This document shows, piece by piece, positions 28,151 to 36,886 of a stretch of 64,000 bases of DNA (the first letter of the stretch is position 1; each line of letters opens with the position of its first letter). Origin of the DNA: CAVSNH01 sp963729275 (GTDB lineage Bacteria > Actinomycetota > Acidimicrobiia > Acidimicrobiales > RAAP-2); contig CAVSNH010000002.1 in assembly GCA_963729275.1 (NCBI GenBank), positions 22,792 to 86,791 of the forward strand, given 5' to 3'. The position numbers and the translations under genes are program-made. The notes beneath the pieces were generated by a model. That model was not told the origin of the DNA. It saw only the letters and a list, made by a program, of their open reading frames with translations, and searched no databases.

Positions 28151-28975
28151 ATGTGGACGAGCGCCCTGACACTGGCCGTCTGGAAGTTCGCCTCCTGTGA
28201 CGGTTGCCAGCTGAGCCTGCTGGACTGCGAGGATGAACTGCTCATGCTGGCCGACACGGTGCGCATCGCGCACTTCACCGAGATGTCGCGGGCGTCGGTC
28301 GAGGGTCCCTACGATCTCTCGCTCGTCGAGGGATCCATCACGACGGCTGCCGACGCCGACCGCATCCTCCGGGTCCGCGCCGCCTCGCGGCGGCTGGTGA
28401 CCATCGGGGCGTGCGCCACCGCCGGTGGAATCCAGGGCCTCCGCAACTTCGCCCGGGGCGGCGACTACACCGCCACCGTCTATGCCCACCCCGAGTACAT
28501 CTCCTCCCTCGATCGCTCCACGCCCATCTCGGACCATGTCCCCGTCGACTACGAGCTGCACGGCTGCCCGATCGACCGGCAGCAGCTGCTCGAAGTGATC
28601 ACCGCCCTCCTCGCCGGCCGCAATCCCGTGATCCCGGGCTACAGCGTGTGCCAGCAGTGCAAGGTCAACCAGACGGTCTGCGTGCTGGTCGCCGCCGGCA
28701 CCCCTTGTCTCGGCCCCGTCACCCGCGCCGGGTGCGGTGCCCTCTGCCCGGCCCACCAGCGTGGGTGCTTCGGTTGCTTCGGCCCGACCGAAACGGCCAA
28801 CACGTCGTCGCTCACAGCCAAGCTGCGATCGGAGGGGCTCCAGCCGGTCGATGCTTCGCGCCTCTTTCGCACCTTCAACGCCGGAGCGCCGGCCTTCCGT
28901 GAGGAATCGATCATTCAGGAAGCGGAGGCAGGTTCGGTCGATCCGCCCCGGCCACCGACAGAGGGCGTGAAGTGA
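28151..28975 (+). CDS. Group 3b-type NiFe hydrogenase small (delta) subunit
   Basis: The 274-residue protein has the small-subunit cysteine ligands for the proximal and distal clusters: KFASCDGCQLSLLD at the N-terminus, IGACATAGGIQGLRN, HGCPIDRQQLLEVI, VCQQCKVNQTVCVL and AGCGALCPAHQRGCFGCFGP. There is no twin-arginine signal, so the enzyme stays in the cytoplasm. The ATG at 28151 is the only good start after the in-frame stop. Its end overlaps the large-subunit GTG (GTGA). Confidence 0.94.
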   Translation: MWTSALTLAVWKFASCDGCQLSLLDCEDELLMLADTVRIAHFTEMSRASVEGPYDLSLVEGSITTAADADRILRVRAASRRLVTIGACATAGGIQGLRNFARGGDYTATVYAHPEYISSLDRSTPISDHVPVDYELHGCPIDRQQLLEVITALLAGRNPVIPGYSVCQQCKVNQTVCVLVAAGTPCLGPVTRAGCGALCPAHQRGCFGCFGPTETANTSSLTAKLRSEGLQPVDASRLFRTFNAGAPAFREESIIQEAEAGSVDPPRPPTEGVK

Positions 28976-30267
28976 CTCACGGCTCTCGGCGCACTGTCGG
29001 GGTGGATGGCCTGTCTCGGGTGGAGGGGGCAGGATCGCTGCACGTCGAGGTTCGCGACGGAGCAGTCGGCGAGGTGTCCCTGGAGATCTTCGAGCCACCC
29101 CGGTACTTCGAGGCGCTACTCGAAGGGCGCCTCTTCACGGAGGCGCCCGACATCACCGCCCGGATCTGCGGCATCTGCCCCGTGGCCTACCAGATGAGTG
29201 CGTGTGCGGCCATGGAGGATGCGTGCCGCGTCTCGGTGAGCGCCGAGATCACCGCGCTCCGCCGCCTCCTCTACTGCGGCGAATGGATCCAGAGTCACGC
29301 CCTCCACGTCTACCTGCTCCACGCGCCGGACTTTCTCGGTTGCGCCGACGCCGTGGAGCTGGCCGAGCGGGATCGGGCGGCGGTCGAGCGCGGACTGCGC
29401 CTCAAGCGAGCGGGAAACCGCTTGATGGAGACGATCGGCGGCCGGCCCGTCCATCCCGTCAACGTTCGCGTCGGCGGCTTCTACCGCTCCCCCGATCGGG
29501 CGGCCATCGATGCTCTGGCCGAGCCGATTCGGCGCGCCCTCGACGATGCCCTCGCCACCGTGGCTTGGGTCGCCGGATTCGACTTCCCGGACTCCGATTC
29601 TCCGTACCGGTTCGTCTCCCTGCGTTCGGCCGACGGCTATCCCATCGAATCGGGCCGGGTCGTGTCCTCCGACGGTCTCGACACGGACCCGGCCGGCTTC
29701 GCCGACCTGGTCGAAGAGGAGCACGTCGCCCGCTCCACCGCGCTCCTTGCCCGGATCCGGGACCGAGGGGCATACCTGACTGGGCCGCTGGCCCGATACG
29801 CATTGAATTCCGAGGCCCTTCCGCCGGTGGCGCGGCAAGCAGCCGTAGCTGCCGGCTTGGGATCTGTCTGCAGCAACCCCTTCCGCAGCATCGTGGTGCG
29901 GTCGGTCGAACTGGTCTTCGCCTGCTCGGAAGCCCTGCGGCTGATCACCTCCTATGAGCCGCCACGCCCCCCAGCGGTGTTCGTGCCGCCGGTAGCCGGA
30001 ATCGGGACGGGGGCGACAGAGGCGCCACGGGGGCTCCTCTTTCATCGGTACCGGCTCGACGACGAGGGAGTCATCCGGTCGGCCCGGATCGTTCCGCCCA
30101 CCTCGCAGAATCAACTCACCATCGAGGAAGATCTGCGCCGCGTGGCCCAGTCGAGCCTCGAGCTCGGCGACGACGAGCTCACCTGGCGGTGCGAGCAGGC
30201 GGTCCGAAACCATGACCCCTGCATCTCGTGTGCCGCCCATTTCCTCGACGTGACGGTCGGTCGATGA
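28972..30267 (+). CDS. Group 3b-type NiFe hydrogenase large (alpha) subunit
   Basis: The 431-residue catalytic subunit keeps both nickel-binding motifs: RICGICPVAYQMSA near the N-terminus and DPCISCAAH near the end. Eight residues (FLDVTVGR) follow the last His; they fit the short C-terminal peptide removed by the maturation protease, encoded next. It splits or makes H2 with electrons from the gamma, beta and delta subunits. Start is a GTG that overlaps the delta stop. Confidence 0.95.
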   Translation: MTHGSRRTVGVDGLSRVEGAGSLHVEVRDGAVGEVSLEIFEPPRYFEALLEGRLFTEAPDITARICGICPVAYQMSACAAMEDACRVSVSAEITALRRLLYCGEWIQSHALHVYLLHAPDFLGCADAVELAERDRAAVERGLRLKRAGNRLMETIGGRPVHPVNVRVGGFYRSPDRAAIDALAEPIRRALDDALATVAWVAGFDFPDSDSPYRFVSLRSADGYPIESGRVVSSDGLDTDPAGFADLVEEEHVARSTALLARIRDRGAYLTGPLARYALNSEALPPVARQAAVAAGLGSVCSNPFRSIVVRSVELVFACSEALRLITSYEPPRPPAVFVPPVAGIGTGATEAPRGLLFHRYRLDDEGVIRSARIVPPTSQNQLTIEEDLRRVAQSSLELGDDELTWRCEQAVRNHDPCISCAAHFLDVTVGR

Positions 30268-30290
30268 TGAACGAAGCAGGAGCCGGAGCA

Positions 30291-30815
30291 ATGGGCGACG
30301 TGGTCGTCATCGGGATCGGCAGCGGCGGCCGTCACGACGACGGGGTCGGCCCGGTGGTGAGTGCCCGCGCCGCCGGCCTCAGCCGAGCCCGAGACGTAGG
30401 TCCCGTCGTCGACCCGCTCGACCTCCTCGGCCGGTGGGACGGCGCTACCCTCGCCATCGTCGTCGACGCCATCCGCTCCGGCGCCAACCCGGGCACCATA
30501 CGGATCGTGGAGCTCGACGTACCACCGGCCGCGGCCAAGGGACGCGGAGCGATGGCTCGGATGCCGGCAACCGGTGATCCCGGAGCCTCCCATGAGGACC
30601 GTGAGCCGAAGCCGACGAGCAGCCACGGGATCGGCCTCGTCGAGACGCTGCAGCTGGCCCGGGCCGTCGGGCAGGCTCCGGCCCGGGTGGTGGTCGTCGG
30701 CATCGAGGGCCAAGACTTCTCACAAGGGATCGGACTGAGCCCACCGGTACGGGCAGCAGTGCCCGCCGCCGTGCGCGGCGTGGTCCGGGTCGTGGAGGAA
30801 TGCCCATGTGCGTGA
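30291..30815 (+). CDS. Hydrogenase maturation protease
   Basis: The 174-residue protein has the HyaD/HycI-type start VVVIGIGSGGRHDDGVGPVV and IVVDAIRSGANPGTI, including the acidic residues that bind nickel at the cleavage site, and a later SSHGIGLVETLQLA motif. It should clip the large-subunit tail after nickel insertion. I prefer the ATG at 30291 because AGGAG lies 8 bases before it; a second possible start at 30264 overlaps the large-subunit stop. HypC gene overlaps its end by 10 bases. Confidence 0.9.
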   Translation: MGDVVVIGIGSGGRHDDGVGPVVSARAAGLSRARDVGPVVDPLDLLGRWDGATLAIVVDAIRSGANPGTIRIVELDVPPAAAKGRGAMARMPATGDPGASHEDREPKPTSSHGIGLVETLQLARAVGQAPARVVVVGIEGQDFSQGIGLSPPVRAAVPAAVRGVVRVVEECPCA

Positions 30816-31096
30816 GTGCTCTCCACCGAGTCGTCGAAGGCGACGCAGAATCGGTCACGGCCGAGGACATCGACGGGAACCCGCACCGGGTCTCCCTGCT
30901 CGCCCTCGACGGACCGCCACCCCGAGCCGGTGAGTGGCTGGTGGTCCACAGCGGGTACGCCATCGAGCGGATGACAGACGACCAGGCAAGCGCGGTGATT
31001 ACCGAACTCCGGAGAGGGGCGACAGGCGTGTCCGGCAGCGACGGAGAGCGGGCGCAGCACTCGGCCGGAACGGGCGCAGAAAGTCGATGGTCATGA
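30806..31096 (+). CDS. hypC: HypC/HupF family hydrogenase assembly chaperone
   Basis: The 96-residue protein starts Met-Cys (MCVSALHRVVEGD), the hallmark of HypC, whose N-terminal Cys carries iron during cofactor assembly. It also shows the beta-barrel pattern VSLLALDGPPPRAGEWLVVHSGYAIERM. GGAGG lies 7 bases before the ATG at 30806, which selects it over the ATG two codons earlier. No other hyp genes lie here, so HypA, B, D, E and F must be encoded elsewhere. Confidence 0.85.
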   Translation: MCVSALHRVVEGDAESVTAEDIDGNPHRVSLLALDGPPPRAGEWLVVHSGYAIERMTDDQASAVITELRRGATGVSGSDGERAQHSAGTGAESRWS

Positions 31097-32076
31097 TTGG
31101 ACCCGACACCACCCGACACGGAGCCATAAGCGGCGTAAAGGTGGCCGCCATCACTGCGCTCATCAGCGGCGTGTCGGTTTTCGTCAACAGCTACGGCGTC
31201 CACGCCATCGCACAGCCGGCCGTGTACACGACGGCCAAGAATCTGGTCGCAGCATTCGTCCTTGCGGCCGTGGCACTGTCCGCTCATTCCCGATGGAGCA
31301 CACGCCGCTCGGTCATCGGCCGGCGCTGGACTACCCGGCCCACCAATGGTGAGATGCCGAGCACCCAGCCGGGGTCGGAATGGGGTCCGTGGCGGTGGCT
31401 GGCTCTCGGCTATGTCGGGGTAATCGGTGGCGGCGTCGCCTTCATCCTCTTCTTCGACGGCCTGGCCCGCACTCAGGCCACACCGGCCGCGTTCCTCCAT
31501 GACAGTCTCGTCATCTGGGTCGCCCTGCTGGCGGTGCCACTGCTGCGGGAGCGGTTGAGTGGCTGGAACGTAGCGGCCATCGCCTTGCTGATGGGCGGTC
31601 AGGTGGCCGTCCTGGGCGGAGTCGGCCACCTCTCGTTCGACCGGGGGGACGTCCTCGTGCTGATGGCCACATGGCTCTGGGCCATCGAGGTGGTGATCTG
31701 CAAGCGATTGCTGGCCGATCTTGCCCCGGCGACGGTCTCGCTCATCCGGATGGGGGTCGGGTCGGCGCTCCTGCTCGCCTACCTGGCGGTCACCGGCGGC
31801 CTCGCCCTCCTCAGAGCCCTCTCGCTCTCGCAGCTCGGATGGGTCCTCTTGACCGGTCTCCTCCTTGCCGGTTACGTCGGAACCTGGATGACGGCACTGG
31901 CCCGGGCCAGGGCGGTCGACGTGACGTCGGTTCTCGTGGCCAGCACCGTCGTGACCAGCCTTCTCACGGCAATGGCCGGGACGGCACTCGTCGGCCCTGT
32001 GGTGCTCGGTCTCGTGCTCATGGCGCTCGGGGTGGCGGTGCTCGTCCGGTTGGATGCCCGTCGGGCCGTGGCATGA
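31087..32076 (+). CDS. EamA/DMT family membrane transporter
   Basis: The 329-residue protein has about ten hydrophobic helices in two EamA halves (first from about residue 15, second from about 190 with VLVLMATWLWAIEVVICKRLLADLAPATVSLIRMG). A 40-residue polar loop follows the second helix. It sits inside the hydrogenase operon, overlapping HypC by 10 bases and the next gene by 4. A role in moving a metabolite, or nickel, for the hydrogenase is possible but unsupported by residues. Confidence 0.85.
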   Translation: MVMIGPDTTRHGAISGVKVAAITALISGVSVFVNSYGVHAIAQPAVYTTAKNLVAAFVLAAVALSAHSRWSTRRSVIGRRWTTRPTNGEMPSTQPGSEWGPWRWLALGYVGVIGGGVAFILFFDGLARTQATPAAFLHDSLVIWVALLAVPLLRERLSGWNVAAIALLMGGQVAVLGGVGHLSFDRGDVLVLMATWLWAIEVVICKRLLADLAPATVSLIRMGVGSALLLAYLAVTGGLALLRALSLSQLGWVLLTGLLLAGYVGTWMTALARARAVDVTSVLVASTVVTSLLTAMAGTALVGPVVLGLVLMALGVAVLVRLDARRAVA

Positions 32077-32918
32077 ACCGAGAAACCGACGGGCGGATGG
32101 GAAGAGGCTCGCTCGCCGTCGGGCGTCTGGACACCAGGATTCGTCCGGTCAGCGAGCCAGCTGGACCGGCACTCTTCGCCCGCTACGCCTATCCTCCGAA
32201 TGCGCTCGGATACTGCGGGCCCGGCGACCCCGCAGCCTTGTTGGGGGCGGCAGCCGAGGGTGGTGAGACCGCCGAGCTGTCGCAGCTGGCGGCAAAGTTC
32301 GAGGGGGCATGGCCCTACCTACAGCTCATCGCCGCCTGCAACGGCATCGCCGAGCCGCTCGACCGGCGGGTCGTGGAGGCCTACTGGGTCGGCAATCCAC
32401 TCCTGTCCCGAGTGCCTGCACGCGCCTTGTGGAGCTCACTCGACGATCGGTTCCACCATCGGGCCGGCCGCCTCTTCGAGCCGATGGCCGCGGCGGTGCC
32501 CCTCGGCGGTGCGCCCCATCACAGCTTCCACGTCTTCGCCGTCTACCCCTGGCTCGGCCTGCTCCGAGCGGGCATGGAGGGGCCACCGCTTACCGTGCTC
32601 GACCGGTGCCGGATCCGCTGGGGCCGAGTGGAGGCGCTCGACGGGGACCTCGCCCTCGTCCGGAACCAGCTGCTCACTTTCGACGGCTCCCGGTTGGTGC
32701 TCGGCGACGCGCAGGTGGAAGAGGTGCACCGGAGCATCGAGAGCGTCGGCTTTGTGACCGATCTCGCCGCCGGGGACGTCGTCTCGCTCCACTGGGACTG
32801 GATCTGTGATCGCCTCGGGGAGGCGGAGCTGGCCAACCTCCGGCGGTGGACAGCCCACAACTTGGCCGTCGTCAACGCCACCCCTGCACCCGGACCGGCG
32901 GTAGCCAGCGGCGCCTGA
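32073..32918 (+). CDS. DUF6390-type protein of hydrogenase operons
   Basis: The 281-residue protein has LFARYAYPPNALGYCGPGD, FEGAWPYLQLIAACNGI, VVEAYWVGNPLL, HHSFHVFAVYPWLGLLR and VSLHWDWICDRL, all typical of an uncharacterised family seen next to group 3b hydrogenases in actinobacteria. Many conserved His, Trp, Tyr and one Cys hint at metal or cofactor binding. The ATG overlaps the EamA stop (ATGA), so it is the last gene of the operon. Name from memory of the family. Confidence 0.75.
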   Translation: MNRETDGRMGRGSLAVGRLDTRIRPVSEPAGPALFARYAYPPNALGYCGPGDPAALLGAAAEGGETAELSQLAAKFEGAWPYLQLIAACNGIAEPLDRRVVEAYWVGNPLLSRVPARALWSSLDDRFHHRAGRLFEPMAAAVPLGGAPHHSFHVFAVYPWLGLLRAGMEGPPLTVLDRCRIRWGRVEALDGDLALVRNQLLTFDGSRLVLGDAQVEEVHRSIESVGFVTDLAAGDVVSLHWDWICDRLGEAELANLRRWTAHNLAVVNATPAPGPAVASGA

Positions 32919-33002
32919 GCCGGCTATCACAAGAGCAGAGGGCACACTCAACCCTTCCGGAGAGTCCCGATCCTCGCTCGGGTCAGGCGTGGCCTCCCTC
33001 GG

Positions 33003-33018
33003 TGGGACTTTCGCCCCT
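33003..33018. promoter_or_regulatory. DosR-like box 8
   Basis: TGGGACTTTCGCCCCT matches at 13 of 16 positions and lies 112 bp before the small gene at 33131. Confidence 0.6.
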
Positions 33019-33130
33019 GGTCACCGATGGCTTGTCATGGTTCACTCACTGTGATGAGGCGGGAACCGGGGTACCTGGGCGGTGTGGCGGATCAGCAACA
33101 GGCTTGGCAAGCGTCTGGAGGGAAAAACCA

Positions 33131-33361
33131 ATGAAAGCACTCGGGCAGGGCGGGAACGAAACTGAGGAATTGCCGGAATACCTCCGGGCTGTCCAGCAAG
33201 CCGGGCCCGTCCATTTCGATCCAGCCCTTCGCACCGCAGGTGAGTTGGTGGGTCGCCGCACCATGGTCGCCCTATCGGATGAAGGCCCGCCGATCCCGAT
33301 GCGGAGTTCGGAATCAACCTCCGGGCGGACTCAAGACCGGCGAAGCCAGCACGCGGCCTGA
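33131..33361 (+). CDS. Small hypothetical protein
   Basis: A 76-residue frame starts with GGAGG about 9 bases before the ATG. The first half (ELPEYLRAVQQAGPVHFDPALRTAGELVGRRTM) looks like structured protein; the tail is polar. No family recognised. A DosR-like box lies upstream and the damaged nitrobindin-like gene follows after 60 bases, so both may have formed one transcript. Confidence 0.45.
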   Translation: MKALGQGGNETEELPEYLRAVQQAGPVHFDPALRTAGELVGRRTMVALSDEGPPIPMRSSESTSGRTQDRRSQHAA

Positions 33362-33421
33362 GGATCTGAAGGCAACACCAGCTGAGTTACATGATCAGCG
33401 GCCACCAAGAAGGAGATCGGA

Positions 33422-33972
33422 ATGCCAAATGAATGGGGTCCCTTGGCTTCGTTGGTCGGGAATGGCAAGGCGAGGGCGGCCTGGACACCGCCTTCTCGCA
33501 CAAAGAGAACCAGGTGCTTGACAGCCTCTATCTCAACAAGTGCACGATGAAGGCCTTCGGGCCGGTCGAGAACGGGAGCCAGTGCCTCTTCGGTCTCGAC
33601 TGTCGATCTGCCATGTGGCGCGGGGATGAAGAGACTTCCTTGCACACCGAGGTCGGCTACCGGTTGTGGTCCGCCGCGGCCACCGAAGTCGTCCGCGCCT
33701 TCGTCGTGCCCAGAGGGATCACCGTGCTCGCTGGCGGTTTCGCCAGCGCCGATGCCGACACTTTCACGCTACGGGCCGAGCACGGTGCACCTCCGTACAG
33801 CATCGGAGAGAACCAGTACCTGGCTAAGAACGCGAGCACGCTGAGCTACGAAGTCGCCGTGACTTCCGCAGGCGACACCTGGTCCTATGACGAGACGACG
33901 ATGCTGCGGATGAATGAGTTCGACTCGCCCCTTGCCTACTTCGCTCACAACACGCTCCGGCGTTTGGCGTGA
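33422..33972 (+). pseudogene. Nitrobindin-like heme-binding beta-barrel protein, frameshifted near its start
   Basis: The ATG at 33422, with GGAG in front, opens PNEWGPLASLVG, the normal start of this family, but then runs out of frame. The following frame continues correctly with EWQGEGGLDTAFSHKENQVLD, MKAFGPVENGSQCLFGLD, WRGDEETSLHTEVGYRLWS, ITVLAGGFASADAD and TWSYDETTMLRM to a stop at 33972. One base appears lost around 33457-33462. Relatives bind ferric heme and react with NO or peroxynitrite. An ATG at 33433 in the second frame could still give a nearly complete protein, so this may be a live variant, a fresh pseudogene or a base-calling error. Confidence 0.75.
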
Positions 33973-33984
33973 TGTACGTACTCT

Positions 33985-34113
33985 TCCCTCGTCGCCCTGC
34001 AGCCGCGGCTGAACCCGTCGATGGGGCCAAGAGTCGAGGCAATCTCTCGCTTCGTAGAACAAGGCCGGGGGATGGCGGCGGTCGAGCGTCTCAAGGAAGC
34101 CGCCGAAGATCGA
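33985..34113 (+). pseudogene. Remnant of a carbamate kinase C-terminus (copy 1)
   Basis: The translated stretch SMGPRVEAISRFVEQGRGMAA followed by VERLKEAAED lines up with the end of the intact carbamate kinase at 41557 (SMGPKVEAACRFVEATQNPA, then AIGRLEDASQ). Nothing of the rest of the enzyme is visible upstream, where the nitrobindin-like gene ends. It sits just before a Usp gene, exactly as the intact kinase sits before its Usp paralogue, so it marks an old duplicated kinase-Usp pair. Confidence 0.75.
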
Positions 34114-34221
34114 TCGCCACCGCAAAGGGTCACGATGCCGGTGACACCTGTGCACGGAGAGTGCCAATCACCTCGCGCCACCGGAGTTCGATTTTGGAAG
34201 CGTCCAACAAGGAGACACATT

Positions 34222-34668
34222 GTGATCGACACAGAATTGCCTTTACCTCATCGGATTGTCGTGGGAGTTGACGGCTCCGACTCGTCGATGCGCGCACTCG
34301 ACTGGGCGCTCAACCAAGCAGAGCTGACCAGTGCATCGGTGCTGGTGGTCGCGGCTTGGCACTGGCCCGTCGCGCTGGCATGGGGCATACCCCTCGCGCC
34401 GCCCTACTGTCCGGCAGACGAGGCGGAACCCATCATGGCTGACGTGCTTGCCCCGATTTGCAGCAGGCACCCCGGTGTGAAAATCGAATCACGGATCGTC
34501 GAGGGTCATCCGGCCCCGGCGTTGGTGGACGCCTCTCGCGGGTCCGATCTCCTCGTGGTTGGAAGTCGAGGACACGGCGAATTCGCGGGGATGCTGCTCG
34601 GATCGGTCAGTGAACACTGCGTCTCCAATGCCGCGTGTCCTGTTCTCGTGGTGCGTGAGGACCAGTAA
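34222..34668 (+). CDS. Universal stress protein (UspA family)
   Basis: The 148-residue Usp has RIVVGVDGSDSSMRALDWAL and LLVVGSRGHGEFAGMLLGSVSEHCV, including the ATP-loop glycines. It is strikingly similar to the Usp at 42542-42988 (shared AWHWP, GWGIPLAPPY-like and VEGHPAPALVDASRG), so the two arose by duplication. The GTG at 34222 has AAGGAG 8 bases before it; the longer open frame upstream is the carbamate kinase remnant. Confidence 0.92.
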   Translation: MIDTELPLPHRIVVGVDGSDSSMRALDWALNQAELTSASVLVVAAWHWPVALAWGIPLAPPYCPADEAEPIMADVLAPICSRHPGVKIESRIVEGHPAPALVDASRGSDLLVVGSRGHGEFAGMLLGSVSEHCVSNAACPVLVVREDQ

Positions 34669-35330
34669 CCGAGCACCCAAACAGGAGCGAAGATCGGGTG
34701 ACCACGCGCCAGGCCAGAGAACGATGGTCATAAGCAGGCGATGGTGGCGAGCCGCAGTCGGCCTTCCACGGTGCGCGGCAGATTCAGGATTCACAGGTTG
34801 AAGGGTCATCGGTCCGGCAATCCCATCATGATGCTCGACGGACCTTCAGAGCCGCTCTCCAAGACGGTCTTGCTGGAGGCGATGCACCAACACTTCAGCT
34901 TTAGCTCAGGGAGACCACGGTGACGGTCACGTCCGGTCGTAGCGCGTGGAGGAACTCTAGGGTAAATGACGATTGGCCCCACCACGGCGCGGTACGGCGA
35001 GACTACGACCTACGTACGTGAGCATCCCAGCGATCCCAGGCCGACTGGCACCGTTCCGCCTCGCTCTCGTTTGGGGCAGTGAGAGTGTGACTTGCAGAAA
35101 CAGCTAGGGTCCAAGTCAGTGGCCATAACGATTTCTAGACAGCTCATGCACTGTGACAAAGAGATGTGCGACGCCTCGCTCGTGTTGCCTGACTCAACTT
35201 GGCCCGAGCGCACCGCCCGCACCTGGTCAGAAGGTCACAGATGGCGGAACGATGATGAGGACCACGATTACTGCCCGATGCATACAGACGGCCGTCTCAC
35301 CTTTAACACCCGCAATGAGATCGCCTAAAG
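34669..35330. other. Gene-poor stretch before a decayed carbamate kinase
   Basis: About 660 bases without a supported gene. A 78-codon frame at 35092-35328 has no ribosome site or family. A weak box-like ACGGACCTTCAGAGCC occurs near 34837. The region lies between a live Usp gene and the second kinase remnant and is probably decayed sequence. Confidence 0.4.
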
Positions 35331-35781
35331 CCGACTTCCGCCGCTTCTCGGCCACCGTTGGGCCGTCTTCGAGATGTCCATCATCCGCATGCTGCTTGGG
35401 GACAGCGCGGTCATCATCTTCGCAGGCGGTGGAGGGATACCGGTCTGCCGAGGTGCAGACGGTCGATAGCGCGGGATCGAAGCGGTCATCGACAAGGACC
35501 TGACGGCCGAACTGTTGGCCCGCGAACTCGATGCTGACGTGCTCTTGCTCCTCACCGATGTACCTGGCGTCGAATCCGAATTCGGTACCGACAGCGCGCA
35601 AACGGTCGCCAGGATGAATCCGGACCATCTTCGGACGCTGGCGCTGCCAGCCCGGTCCATGGGGCCGAAAGCCGAGGCGGCATGCAGGTTCGCGGAAACA
35701 ACGGGGAAACCGGCCGTCATTGGCCGGCTTGAGGATGCCGCCCAGATGATCGAGGATCGCAAGGAACGACGGTGGAGTTGA
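35331..35781 (+). pseudogene. Carbamate kinase C-terminal half with stop and frameshift (copy 2)
   Basis: From about 35376 the frame reads EMSIIRMLLGDSAVIIFAGG and GGIPV, then meets an in-frame TAG at 35467-35469, and continues RGIEAVIDKDLTAELLARE, LLLLTDVPGVESEFG and SMGPKAEAACRFAETTGKPA to a stop at 35781. These are the nucleotide-binding and C-terminal motifs of carbamate kinase. Further upstream, a DFRRF-like piece is in another frame, and the N-terminal half is missing. The gene is dead but still easily recognised, so decay is younger than copy 1. Confidence 0.88.
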
Positions 35782-35890
35782 GTCCGTCTGCGATGTCGAG
35801 TGACCGTTCGGGTTGGAGCCCCCGAGCCCAGCCGAGGTGAGTGCGCACTCGGCGGTGGCCGACTAGTTCCCATGCCATAGGATTCGGCAC

Positions 35891-36859
35891 GTGTACAGCG
35901 AGATCGCGAGCAACAAGCGACGCAGCGTGATCTTCATCTCTCTGTTCTTCGTGGTCTGGCTGGCCATCGGAGCCGCCTGCGGGTTTCTCTTCAAGGCTCT
36001 CTACCGCCACTCGACCAACAACGGCTTCGCTCCCGCCCCACCGACCAACTACGGCTGGACCCCGGTCATCATCGGTATGGTCATCGCCGGACTCCTGGCC
36101 CTCTGTGGGATCCTCTATTCCTTGAACTCCGGGGCTGCACTGGTGCTCCGTGTCTCGGGTGCCGTACCCGCTGACCTGGCCCAGTATCCGCAACTGCACA
36201 ATTTGGTGGAGGCCTTGGCCATCGGCGAGGGGATCCCCGCGCCCTCCGTCTACGTGATCAACGATCCCTCCCCCAACGCATTTGCCACCGGGGTGAGCCC
36301 GGACAAGGCGGCCATCACCTTCACCACCGGGTTGCTCACCATCATGAACCGCGAGGAACTCGAGGGTGTCACCGGACATGAAATGAGCCACATCAAGAAC
36401 CACGACATCCGCCTCCTGCTCGTCGTGGGCACCATGATCGGTATGGCTGCCCTTCTGGCCAGCATCCTATGGCGAAGCGCATTCTTCGCCGGTCCCGGAC
36501 GGGGCGGCCGGAACAACCAGCTCATGATCGTGATCTTCGCTGCCGGAGCCCTTCTCGCCGTCGTCGGTTTCATCTTCGGCCCACTCATTCGCCTGGCGCT
36601 CTCACGACGGCGTGAGTCACTGGCCGACGTGAGCGGTGTCGAACTCACTCGCAACCCAGCAGGGTTGTTGAGCGCCCTCAAGAAGCTGCAGCAGAACGAC
36701 AAGCCGTTCAAGAAGATGAACCACGCCACGGCGGCGATGTGCATCGACGATCCGTTGCAGCACCACGAGGGCTGGTACCACCGCCTCTACGACACACACC
36801 CTCCCATCGAGGAGCGGATCGCCGCGCTCGAGAAGATCGCCTCGGGCCAGTCGGTCTGA
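35891..36859 (+). CDS. M48 family zinc metalloprotease (HtpX-like)
   Basis: The 322-residue protein has two N-terminal membrane helices (about 12-37 and 58-78), the zinc motif HEMSH at about 163-167, a further helix pair (about 174-192 and 208-230) and a later SRRRESLADVSGVELTRNPAGL segment with the third zinc ligand. HtpX-type proteases remove damaged membrane proteins. Start is a GTG. The convergent LemA gene lies 27 bases beyond its stop; LemA and HtpX genes are commonly neighbours. Confidence 0.92.
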   Translation: MYSEIASNKRRSVIFISLFFVVWLAIGAACGFLFKALYRHSTNNGFAPAPPTNYGWTPVIIGMVIAGLLALCGILYSLNSGAALVLRVSGAVPADLAQYPQLHNLVEALAIGEGIPAPSVYVINDPSPNAFATGVSPDKAAITFTTGLLTIMNREELEGVTGHEMSHIKNHDIRLLLVVGTMIGMAALLASILWRSAFFAGPGRGGRNNQLMIVIFAAGALLAVVGFIFGPLIRLALSRRRESLADVSGVELTRNPAGLLSALKKLQQNDKPFKKMNHATAAMCIDDPLQHHEGWYHRLYDTHPPIEERIAALEKIASGQSV

Positions 36860-36886
36860 CCGGCCGGGCGCCCGCTCAAATTCATC

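Noticed and set aside
30264..30290. Earlier start for the hydrogenase protease
   Set aside because: AGGAG is correctly spaced for 30291, and the family begins with the VVVIGIG strand right after it.
34837..34852. ACGGACCTTCAGAGCC considered as a box
   Set aside because: Only about 11 of 16 positions match and it lies in decayed sequence far from a live start.
35092..35328. 78-codon forward frame before the second kinase remnant
   Set aside because: No ribosome site, no family pattern and an unusual amino-acid mix.
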